Assembly: GCA_016793115.1 (NCBI GenBank)
Contig: JAEUIN010000072.1
Span: forward strand, 1-37,739
Source: Planctomycetaceae bacterium
GTDB lineage: Bacteria > Planctomycetota > Planctomycetia > Pirellulales > PNKZ01
DNA length: 37,739 nt
Direction: 5' to 3'
Below, one piece after another: positions 23,974 through 33,300 of the stretch. A program made the translations under genes and the position numbers. A model generated the notes under the pieces. The model was not told the DNA's origin and did not search any database. It saw only the letters and a list, made by a program, of their open reading frames with translations. The stretch's first letter is position 1. Each line of letters opens with the position of its first letter.

Positions 23974-25170
23974 CTAGCAGTGCGCCGCAACCAAGCCGGC
24001 GCATTCCCGCAAGTGTTCCACTCGGCGCGCGAAGGTCGACTCGAACGTGTGGTCGCGAGCGAAGTCCCACGCTTTGAGCGAGAGTTTGGCCAGTTGCTCG
24101 CGATCGGCATGCAAACGGGCTACGGCCGCGGCCAGCAAGGCGAAGTCTTCCAGCGGAGCGCTGCGGCCGCCGCCGGACAATTGCATCAATCCGTGCCAGG
24201 CTTCGTTGGCGTAGCCGACGATCGGCACGCCGCAGGCCATCGTCTCAAGATAGGTGCACGACGGGTCGCCCTGCACGTGCGGACACACGAACAGATCGAT
24301 TTCGTTTTGTAGCAACGGAACGAGGCGATGTTTGAAGTCCAAGTTGCCGCGAAACTGCACTTCGCCCCAGAGTTCATAGCGCGAGAACGCCATCCGCATC
24401 GCGTCTTCCAGATCGCCGGCGCCGCAGATCGCCAGCGTGAACGGAATCCCCAGCCGGCGAAGTTCGGCCGCGAATAGAGGCAAATGATCGGCCCCTTTCA
24501 TGGCGATCAGCCGGCCCGAGAATGCCAGGCGCAACGGTGCTCCCTGCAGCATTTGGGCGAGGCGCAGTTGTAGCTGCTCCTCATCGGAGAGCAGCTCCGC
24601 GGTCGTGCGAGTGTCGAAGTAGAGCAGAGTCGCCGCATTGAGCGTGCGATACGCGTCGTAGGTCGGCATTCCGTTGCATTGCACGCCGGCGGCCCGTCGC
24701 ACGCTCGTGACATTGGCGCGTTCTTGACCACGCTCCCACCAGATGCGTCGCCAACGGCGCAGCGGGTTGCTTTCTTCGGCCGTCGCGATTTGGCAGCGCG
24801 TCTGAAGCGTGTATTCGGTGTTGACGACGTACGGGGTGCCGAGGTTAGCGCAGAGCGTCGCAAAGTGGTTCTGTCGATGATCCGTGCCGCCGAGCGCCAC
24901 GGCCGACTCGCGCAAATGGTCGTTGATCCGCGGATCGCGAAATGAAACGACCTCAAGTTCGAACGGCAAGGCGGCGGGCACGACGGCGACGTTGTCGAGA
25001 TTATTCGAAGTCGCGTCGGCCGGTTCAAGTACGGCCCGGACCGGGCCGTCCCACGATTTGACGTATTCCGTCATGCCGTCGACGAACTTCTGCGTGACGA
25101 CGACGCGGCCGTCGTCTTTGGCGACCGCCTTGAGCGACGGCAACACGAGGAGTCGTCGGCTGTCGCTCAT
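23974..25170 (-). CDS. Glycosyltransferase family 4-type glycosyltransferase
   Basis: A 398-residue GT-B glycosyltransferase. The C-terminal half has the donor-site motifs: SGRLIAMKGADHL (about 216-230), LAICGAGDL, and DPSCTYLETMACGVPIVGY with the acidic-x7-Glu arrangement of the GT4 family. No signal or membrane segment is seen, so it acts in the cytoplasm, on a lipid, polysaccharide or small-molecule acceptor. It converges with the amidohydrolase gene (37-bp gap) and diverges from the NRPS gene across 354 bp. It might decorate the NRPS-PKS product, but placement beside the cluster is the only support. ATG 25170 starts MSDSRRLLVLPSLK, a normal family start. Confidence 0.86.
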   Translation of the reverse strand: MSDSRRLLVLPSLKAVAKDDGRVVVTQKFVDGMTEYVKSWDGPVRAVLEPADATSNNLDNVAVVPAALPFELEVVSFRDPRINDHLRESAVALGGTDHRQNHFATLCANLGTPYVVNTEYTLQTRCQIATAEESNPLRRWRRIWWERGQERANVTSVRRAAGVQCNGMPTYDAYRTLNAATLLYFDTRTTAELLSDEEQLQLRLAQMLQGAPLRLAFSGRLIAMKGADHLPLFAAELRRLGIPFTLAICGAGDLEDAMRMAFSRYELWGEVQFRGNLDFKHRLVPLLQNEIDLFVCPHVQGDPSCTYLETMACGVPIVGYANEAWHGLMQLSGGGRSAPLEDFALLAAAVARLHADREQLAKLSLKAWDFARDHTFESTFARRVEHLRECAGLVAAHC

Positions 25171-25524
25171 TTTTCAATTCCGAAGTCGTCGGCGCGGAGA
25201 GTCGTTACGACCGCTACGTTCGGCGCCGCCCTCATCGCGGGCGTGTCATGGTGTGCCGTAGGAGCGCAGCGGTGCTCACTTGATCTACAGGAAACATAGC
25301 TGCGATTCGCCGACCGGAGAAAAAAATAGTAGATACCCGATGGAGCATTCCATTTTGCGGACATCCGCAAGGCGGCGAACGGAGTTCGTGCGCTCGGCGA
25401 TCGTTCGCATTTCGGTCGGCGCGGCTTTATGTCGCGCGTGCAGGAATGTTTCATCGCGGTCGCGGCGCGTTCGAATCAGCGCACGCCGAGATTCGCGTCC
25501 ACCACCACATTGAAGAGGCCTCGC
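25171..25524. other. Divergent promoter region of glycosyltransferase and NRPS genes
   Basis: 354 bp without a gene. The stretch around 25318-25345 is the most AT-rich of the area (an A7 run followed by TAGTAGATA) and is a likely place for the NRPS promoter, but I cannot define -35/-10 boxes. An in-frame ATG at 25429 would extend the NRPS by 32 poorly conserved residues. The site AAGAGG at 25513-25518, six nt before ATG 25525, favours the shorter form. Confidence 0.45.
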
Positions 25525-28500
25525 ATGCTGCCGCAACTACAGCGCTTCCGTTGTTTTCTCATCGGTTCGGAAACGCTGCTCATCGAATGCGCCGAAACGC
25601 TACTCAAGCAGGGGCATGAGATTCTCGGCGTCGTCACGGGCGCGAAGAAAGTCGCGCAGTGGGCTCATAGCCGCGGTCTGCGAACGCTCGATGCCGGCGG
25701 CGACTATCGCGCGACGCTCGCCGAGCAGCCGTTCGATTACCTCTTCAGCATAACCCATTTAGCGATCATTCCCGCCGATGTGCTCGCTCTGCCGACCAAG
25801 GGTGCGATCAATTTTCATGACGGGCCGCTTCCGTTCTATTCTGGGTTGAATACGCCCGTCTGGGCTCTGCTGGAGCGGGCCGCGGAATACGCCATCACCT
25901 GGCATTGGATGACCGCGGGGATCGACGCCGGCGACGTGCTCGTTCAGAAGCCGGTCGATATCGCCGCCGACGATACCGCCCTTTCGCTTAATACGAAGTG
26001 CTTCCAAGCCGGCATCGAGTCGTTCGGTGAGCTCGTCGGCTTGCTCATGGCGGGCGGATTAACGCCGCGCCCGCAGGACCACTCTCGGCGGCGCTATTTC
26101 GGCAAGCACGATCGACCGGTCGCCGCAGGGCTACTCGATTGGAACCGTCCGGCCGACGAGTTACAGACGCTCGTACGCGCGTTGAACCACGGCCGCTATC
26201 GTAACCCCATCGGTTCGGCAAAACTGCGTCTCGGCGGCAAATTGTTCGTGGTCGATACGGCGATTGCAGGCGCAGAGGGGACATCCGCGCCGCCCGGCGT
26301 CGTCGTCTCTCTTGACGAGCGGTCGATTCACGTCGCGACCGGTGCAGGCGTGCTCGAGCTGCGGGGCTTTCGCACGACGTGCGGACGCGAAATCGGCGTC
26401 GCCGAATTTGTCGCGACTCACGGCCTGGAAGTTGGCGCGCGATTCGATCCGTCGTCGAGCGAAGAATCGCTCGCGCTCACCGAATTGCAAAAGCTCCTGG
26501 CAAAGCACGAAGAGTATTGGGTGTCGCGATTGTCGCACCTTGACGCGGCCGCGGTGCCGTATCACGGCGACGACGCTCCGGCTGCGACTCCGGTGTTTTC
26601 CTCGGCTCGGCAGATCTTGCCGGCCGACTTCGCGGTGAAGTTCGCAGAGTGCGACGCGGCCGAAGCCGTCGTTTGCGCTCTGGCGGCGTACCTGGCCCGA
26701 GTCGGCGAGAAGACATCGTTCGACGTGGGCTTTGCCGATGCGGCCGTTCATTCGCTCATGGGCGATCCGCTGACGACCGGCTGGACCGCCGCCTTCGTGC
26801 CGTTGCGTCTCGACGTCGATCCTTCGCAGTCGCTCACCGAGACGATTCGCGACAACGCTCGCCGATTCGCCGAAGTACGAAAGCGCAAGACATATTTTCA
26901 CGACGCGCTCGGCCGTTACCCGGAACTCCATGAACGCCCCGAAATCGCCGTCGGCCGACATCTGCCGATCGTCGTCGATTGCCGTGACGACGTCGAGTCT
27001 TACGTACCTGCGGCCGGTACGTCGCTCAGCGTCGTCGTCTCGCCGGCGCAAGGCGTCGTTCGCTGGGTCTACGATTCTGCGTCGCTCTCGTCGGCGGCGT
27101 TTTCCACGATTCGCTTGCAATTCGCCAACTTTCTCGCCGGCATCGCCGCCGATCCGCAAACTCCGCTTGCGCAGATCGAACTGCTTTCGCCGACCGAGCG
27201 ACAGTTGATCTTGCGCGATTGGAACGCGACTTCAGTCGACTATCGCCGCGACGCCGTGATCCACCGACTCTTCGAAGAGCAGGCGGCGCGCACGCCCGAT
27301 GCGGCCGCCGTGACCTTTGAAAATCGTCGCCTCACGTATGCTCAGCTCAATCGCCGCGCGAATCGCTTAGCCGCTTATTTGCGCTCGCTCGGCGTCGGCC
27401 CCGATGCGATGGTCGGCATTCATTTGGAACGCAGCGAGAATCTGGTGACGGCGATGCTCGCCGTGCTCAAAGCCGGCGGCGCGTATTTGCCGCTCGACCC
27501 GAACTATCCGGCCGAGCGAATTACGTTCATGATCGACGACGCCCAAGCGCCGGTGATCATCACGGAGAACGAAACAATAGACCGCCTGCCGCGGAATCAC
27601 GCGCAGGTCGTCAATCTCGACGCTGACGGGCCGGTGATCGGCCGTTGCGATGCGCATGACGTCGCCTCGTCGTCGGCGGCGAATAATCTGGCCTACGTGA
27701 TTTACACCTCGGGCTCGACCGGCAAGCCGAAGGGAGTGATGATCGAACATCGCAACGCGGTCAACTTCTTCGTGGGCATGGATGCCGTGCTGGGGTACAA
27801 GCCGGGCGTTTCGCCTCCGGGCGTGTGGCCGGCGGTCACGAGTCTCTCGTTCGACATCCACGTACTCGAATTGTTGTGGACGCTCACGCGCGGCTTCGAA
27901 GTGGTCGTACATCGCGACCGCGAGCGCATCGCGGCACAGCCGCGGAGCGGCGGCCGTGCGCAGCATGCCGCACAGCCGATGGACTTCAGTCTGTTCTACT
28001 TCTCGGCCGACTCGGAAGAGCACGCCTCGAACAAATATCGTCTGCTGCTCGAAGGGGCGAAGTGGGCCGACGAGCATAAGTTCTCCGCCGTTTGGACTCC
28101 GGAACGCCATTTTCATTCGTTCGGCGGACTCTATCCCAACCCGGCCGTCACCGGGGCCGCGATCGCGGCGATTACGAAGCACGTACAGATTCGCGCGGGT
28201 AGCGTCGTCGTGCCGCTGCATCATCCGATTCGCGTCGCGGAAGAGTGGCAGATCGTCGACAACCTGTCGAACGGTCGTGTGGGCGTTTCCGTCGCCGCCG
28301 GGTGGCAGCCGAACGACTTCGTGTTGATGCCGGAGAACTACAAAGACGCCAAAGCGGCGATGTTCCGCGACACCGAGATCATCAAGCGGCTCTGGCGCGG
28401 CGAGACGGTCGAGTTTGCGGGAGCGACCGGTAAGCCGCTCGCCGTTCAGACGTTGCCGCGTCCGATTCAAAAGGAATTGCCGGTATGGGTGACGACGGCC

Positions 28501-30312
28501 GGCAACCTCGAAACATACATCCAAGCCGGGCGGATCGGCGCCCATGTGCTCACGCACTTGCTTGGACAATCGGTCGAAGAGTTGGCGCCGAAGATCGCCG
28601 CGTATCGGCAGGCCCGCGCCGAAGCCGGCTACGATCCCCATGCGGGCATCGTGTCGCTGATGTTGCATACGTTCGTCGGTCCTGACGAAGCACACGTGCG
28701 CGCAACGGTGCGCGGCCCGTTGAAGGCGTACCTCGGCACGTCGCTCTCGTTGCTGAAACAATTCGCGTGGGCGTTTCCCGCCTTCAAGCGTAAAACGGAG
28801 ATGAGCGGCGACAAAGGAGACGACTTCGCCTCGCTCACGCCGGAGGAGAACGACGCCCTGCTTGAATTCGCCTTCGAGCGCTATTACGAAACGAGCGGCC
28901 TCTTCGGCGACTCGACGCGTTGCCTGGAGATGGTCGATCGTCTGAAAGGAATCGGCGTCGACGATATCGCCTGCCTGATCGACTTCGGCATCGCGACGGA
29001 GACCGTGATCGAGCACCTGCCTTATTTGAATGCGGTGCGCGAGCAAGCCAATTTGGGCGCCGCCGCGGCGGCGCAGGGAAGCGACGTTCGCGCCGGAAGC
29101 GACGACCCGTTCGCCGACGACGTCACGATCGTCGATGACGAGCAAGACTACTCGCTGGCGGCGTTGTTGCGACGTCGCCGAGCGACGCACTTCCAGTGCA
29201 CGCCGTCGCTCGCTCGGATGTTGCTCTCGACGGAGGAAGGACGCGCAGCCGTTCGCGGCTTGCAACGATTCTGCATCGGCGGCGAGGCTCTGCCCGTCGA
29301 TTTGGCCCGCGATATAACGGGGCTGCTGAGCGGCAAGCTCATCAATATGTACGGGCCGACCGAAACGACCGTCTGGTCGTCGAGCCATGTTGTCGAGGCT
29401 CCGAGCGGGCCGATCCCGATCGGCCGGCCGATGGCCAACACGCAACTCTACATTCTCGACGGCCGCCGCAAGCCGGTTCCGGTCGGCGTGTCGGGGGAAC
29501 TGTATATCGCAGGCGACGGCGTAACGCGCGGCTACTTGAACCGTGCGGAATTGACGGCGGAACGTTTTGTGTCCGATCCGTTCGCGGCGACCGTCGGGGC
29601 GCGGATGTATCGTACCGGCGACTTGGTTCGCTATCGGGCCGACGGCGTGGTCGAGTTTCTGGGGCGGACGGATCACCAAGTGAAGATTCGCGGCCACCGC
29701 ATCGAACTCGGCGAGATCGAGACTCGTTTGACGGATCATTCACATGTCCGACAGTGCGTAGTCATGCCGCGTGAGCCTGCCCCGGGCGACGTGCGTCTCG
29801 TGGCGTACTTCGTCGCCGACGGAGCCGTACCGGCCGACGCCGATTTGCGCGATCATGTGCGGGCGAAACTGCCGGAGTACATGGTTCCGTCGCACTTCGT
29901 CGCGCTCGGAGAACTGCCGCTGACGCCCAACGGCAAAATCGATCGTAAGGCGCTGCCGGCCCTGGAGCTTGCACCGGCGGCTTCGACTGCGGAGTTCGTC
30001 GCGCCGGAAAATGAGATCGAACAGAAGATCGCGGCGCTTTGGCAAGATTTGCTGGGGCGAGAGCAGATCGGCGTCGACGACAACTTCTTCGACCTCGGCG
30101 GCCACTCGCTCCTGGTCGTCCGCATGCATCGCCAGCTATCGCAGGCCGTCTCGGTTCCCGTCGCGCTGACGGATCTCTTCCGGTTCCCGACGATTCGCAC
30201 GTTGGCGGCGCACTTGGGGGGCGGAGCGAGCAGCGACGCCGTCGACGACGGCGCCGACCGCGCGAAGCAGCGACGCGAATTGATGCAACGCCGGCGGACT
30301 GCGCGGCGCTAA
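25525..30312 (+). CDS. NRPS loading protein: formyltransferase - half C - A with inserted luciferase-like monooxygenase - PCP
   Basis: A 1595-residue synthetase. Residues 1-310 are a methionyl-tRNA-formyltransferase-like domain with intact Asn96, His98 (INFHDG) and Asp134 (GIDAGDV), spaced as in the E. coli enzyme. Residues 313-550 resemble only the C-terminal half of a condensation domain; HHxxxDG is absent. The adenylation domain begins near 553 (A3 TSGSTGKPKG at 728-737, A4 FDIH at 776-779), is interrupted at about 819-1173 by an FMN-dependent luciferase-like monooxygenase of the MupA/Atu3671 type, and resumes to A5 NMYGPTET (1274-1281) and Lys1471 (NGKIDR). The PCP carries Ser1528 in GGHS. 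My manual reading of the specificity residues is DILQCGMVWK, close to the glycine code. It should load, formylate and alpha-oxidise an amino acid, then pass it to the PKS 55 bp downstream. Confidence 0.9.
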   Translation: MLPQLQRFRCFLIGSETLLIECAETLLKQGHEILGVVTGAKKVAQWAHSRGLRTLDAGGDYRATLAEQPFDYLFSITHLAIIPADVLALPTKGAINFHDGPLPFYSGLNTPVWALLERAAEYAITWHWMTAGIDAGDVLVQKPVDIAADDTALSLNTKCFQAGIESFGELVGLLMAGGLTPRPQDHSRRRYFGKHDRPVAAGLLDWNRPADELQTLVRALNHGRYRNPIGSAKLRLGGKLFVVDTAIAGAEGTSAPPGVVVSLDERSIHVATGAGVLELRGFRTTCGREIGVAEFVATHGLEVGARFDPSSSEESLALTELQKLLAKHEEYWVSRLSHLDAAAVPYHGDDAPAATPVFSSARQILPADFAVKFAECDAAEAVVCALAAYLARVGEKTSFDVGFADAAVHSLMGDPLTTGWTAAFVPLRLDVDPSQSLTETIRDNARRFAEVRKRKTYFHDALGRYPELHERPEIAVGRHLPIVVDCRDDVESYVPAAGTSLSVVVSPAQGVVRWVYDSASLSSAAFSTIRLQFANFLAGIAADPQTPLAQIELLSPTERQLILRDWNATSVDYRRDAVIHRLFEEQAARTPDAAAVTFENRRLTYAQLNRRANRLAAYLRSLGVGPDAMVGIHLERSENLVTAMLAVLKAGGAYLPLDPNYPAERITFMIDDAQAPVIITENETIDRLPRNHAQVVNLDADGPVIGRCDAHDVASSSAANNLAYVIYTSGSTGKPKGVMIEHRNAVNFFVGMDAVLGYKPGVSPPGVWPAVTSLSFDIHVLELLWTLTRGFEVVVHRDRERIAAQPRSGGRAQHAAQPMDFSLFYFSADSEEHASNKYRLLLEGAKWADEHKFSAVWTPERHFHSFGGLYPNPAVTGAAIAAITKHVQIRAGSVVVPLHHPIRVAEEWQIVDNLSNGRVGVSVAAGWQPNDFVLMPENYKDAKAAMFRDTEIIKRLWRGETVEFAGATGKPLAVQTLPRPIQKELPVWVTTAGNLETYIQAGRIGAHVLTHLLGQSVEELAPKIAAYRQARAEAGYDPHAGIVSLMLHTFVGPDEAHVRATVRGPLKAYLGTSLSLLKQFAWAFPAFKRKTEMSGDKGDDFASLTPEENDALLEFAFERYYETSGLFGDSTRCLEMVDRLKGIGVDDIACLIDFGIATETVIEHLPYLNAVREQANLGAAAAAQGSDVRAGSDDPFADDVTIVDDEQDYSLAALLRRRRATHFQCTPSLARMLLSTEEGRAAVRGLQRFCIGGEALPVDLARDITGLLSGKLINMYGPTETTVWSSSHVVEAPSGPIPIGRPMANTQLYILDGRRKPVPVGVSGELYIAGDGVTRGYLNRAELTAERFVSDPFAATVGARMYRTGDLVRYRADGVVEFLGRTDHQVKIRGHRIELGEIETRLTDHSHVRQCVVMPREPAPGDVRLVAYFVADGAVPADADLRDHVRAKLPEYMVPSHFVALGELPLTPNGKIDRKALPALELAPAASTAEFVAPENEIEQKIAALWQDLLGREQIGVDDNFFDLGGHSLLVVRMHRQLSQAVSVPVALTDLFRFPTIRTLAAHLGGGASSDAVDDGADRAKQRRELMQRRRTARR

Positions 30313-30367
30313 TGCAGGAAGCGGCGACGCGTCCTCAACTTTGATCGACATCTTGGAATTGTAAACT

Positions 30368-33300
30368 GTGACGAACGAGCGCATGAGTTTGGCATTAGAT
30401 CGGCAAGAATCGGAAATCGACGTGGCACCTAACGACATCGCAGTCGTCGGACTGGCGCTGCACGTGCCGGGCGCCGAAAATCCCGCGGCGTTTTGGCGCA
30501 ATCTGCGCGACGGCGTCGAATCCGTTCGTACGTTCACGAACGATGAGCTGATCGCCGCGGGAGTGTCGGCCGAGTCGCTGGAGAACCCCAACTACGTCAA
30601 GTCCGGCGTGGTGCTCGATAATCTGGAAATGTTCGACGCCGAGTTCTTTGGTCTCAGTCCGAAGGAAGCGGCGATTATGGACCCGCAGCATCGCCACTTT
30701 CTCGAGTGCGCTTGGGAAGCTCTCGAAAGCGCCGGTCATCCGCCGGAGCGGTTCGACGGTCGCATCGGCGTCTTCGCCGGTTGCGGCATGGGTGCCTATT
30801 TCACGCAGAACCTGCTCTCGAACCCGGAGCTCGTGCAGTCGGTCGGGATGTTCCTTTTGCGTCATACGGGGAACGACAAAGACTTTCTCGCGACGCGCGT
30901 CTCCTATTGCTTGAACCTGACCGGGCCGAGCGTCAACATCCAAACGGCTTGTTCGACTTCGCTGGTCGCCGTTCACACGGCTTGCCAAAGCTTGCTGAGC
31001 GGTGAGTGCGATATGGCGCTCGCCGGCGGCGTGACCATCGAGCTTCCGCACCGTCACGGCTACCTCTATAAGAAAAACGAAATACTCTCCCCCGACGGAC
31101 ATTGCCGGGCCTTCGATCATCGCTCCAAAGGAACGATCTTCGGTAGCGGAGCGGGCGTCGCCGTGTTGCGACGTTTGGAGGACGCGCTGCGCGACGGCGA
31201 CGCGATCTACGCCGTCGTGAAGGGCTCGGCCGTGAACAACGACGGTGCGAGCAAAATCGGCTACTTCGCACCGAGCGTCGACGGTCAGTCCGCGGCGATG
31301 GCCGAAGCGCTGGCCGTGGCCGACGTCGCCGCCGATACGGTCGGCTACGTCGAATGCCACGGCACCGGTACGCCGATCGGCGATCCGATCGAGATCGCCG
31401 CGCTGACGCAAGCGTATCGACAATCGACCGAACGCACCGGCTACTGCGCAGTCGGTTCGGTGAAAACGAACATCGGCCACTTAGACACCGCGGCGGGCGT
31501 GGTCGGCTTGGCCAAAGCGGCGCTCGCTCTTGAAAACCGGCAATTGCCGCCGAGCTTGAATTACGAAGCGCCGAATCCGTCGATCGACTTCGCGAGCAGT
31601 CCGTTCAAGGTCAACGACAAGCTTCAAGATTGGCCTGCGGCCGAATCGCCGCGTCGCGCGGCGGTCAACTCCTTGGGCGTCGGCGGAACCAACGCTCACG
31701 TCGTGCTCGAAGAAGCGCCGACGCGCAAGCCGACGACTCCGAGCCGGCGTCCGTATCAATTGTTGGCGCTTTCGGCCCGCAATCGCGCGGCGCTCGAGGA
31801 AGCGTCGCAGCGCCTCGCCCGCCATCTGCGCGAGAATCCGCACGAGAATCTGGCCGACGTCGCTTACACGCTCTTGCATGGCCGCAAGAAATTCGACGTG
31901 CGTCGCGTGGTCGCCGCGCGTGACGGGGCCGAGGCCGCGGCTCTGCTCGAATCGGGCGACGCCGCTCGCGTGTTCACGCAGAAAGCGAGCGACACGAAGG
32001 CCTCGTTGGTGTTCATGTTTCCCGGCGGGGGAGCTCAGTATCCGCGCATGGGGCGCGATCTCTACGAAGCGGAGCCCGTATTCAAGCAGTGGATCGACCG
32101 CGGATTTGCGTGGCTGGAAGGAAAGCTCGACGTCGACCTGCGGAGCCTATGGTTTGCTCCGCCCGAGCGCGACGAAGAACTCCGCGGTACTTGGGAACGC
32201 CCCTCGATTCAGCTCCCGGCGATCTATCTCTGCGAATATGCGCTCGCGCAGCTTTGGACGGAGTGGGGCGTGAAACCTGCGGCCCTAATCGGTCATAGCC
32301 TCGGTGAGAACACGGCCGCGGCGCTTGCCGGAGTTTTCTCTTTTGAGGACGGCCTCGGGCTGGTGGCGCTCCGCGGTAAGTTGTTCGAACGCGTCACGCC
32401 GGGCGGCATGGTCAGCGTGCCGCTCGCCCCGGAGGCGATCGCGCCTTGGCTCGGCGAACACCTTGATTTGGCGACCGTGAACGGGCCGGAGTTCTGCACC
32501 GTGTCCGGGCCGACGGCCGCGCTCGACGATCTGCTCATGCGGCTCGCCAAAGACGGTATTGAGGCGAAACGCGTGCCGATCAACATCGCGGCTCATTCGC
32601 GCCTGTTGGAGCCGATCCTCGCCGATTTCGAAGCGTATCTACGAAAGATTCGGCTCAACAAGCCGACGTTGCCGCTGATCTCCAATCGGTCCGGCCGATG
32701 GCTCACCGAGGCGCAAGCGACCGACCCTCGCTATTGGGTCGAGCACCTGCGAAATACGGTTCGTTTCGCCGACGGGATAGGCACGCTGCTGGAAACTCCG
32801 GGCCGCGTGCTCTTGGAAGTAGGTCCCGGCAAGACGTTGTCGTCGCTCGCGCGACAGCATCGCGCGCTGAATCCGAACCAGCTTGTCGCTTCATCGTTGC
32901 GCCATCCCAAAGAGGAAATCTCCGACGTCGCCTTCTTCATCAGCGCACTCGGGCGGCTTTGGTCGGCGGGCGTGGAGTTCGATGAAGGTCGCTTATGGGT
33001 CGGCGAAGAGCGGCGACGGGTTCGATTACCGACCTACGCGTTTCAACGCCAAGCCTACTGGATCGAGCCCGGTAAGCCGGCCGGCGAACGGCACGGCGCG
33101 GCCGCGACCCTATCGCGTTTGGAAAACGTCGACGACTGGTTTTCGCACCCGGTTTGGCGGCTGCGTGAATTGGAGTCGTCCGAAGTGGCGGCGGATCCGA
33201 CCGTGTGGCTGGTGTTCCTCGACGATGCCGGTCTCGGCTCGGCTGTCGTCGAAAAGCTTCGCGCGGCCGGACATGAAGTGGCGACCGTGCGAACCGGCGA

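Noticed and set aside
29340..29350. The split adenylation domain as a possible frameshift or assembly error
   Set aside because: Both halves and the monooxygenase lie in one uninterrupted frame with intact motifs on each side, and A domains with inserted monooxygenases are known.
27367..29739. 790-residue open frame antisense to the NRPS gene
   Set aside because: It lies entirely opposite the well-supported A/monooxygenase domains and is rich in Arg, His and Asp with no recognisable domain, as expected from codon bias in high-GC genes.
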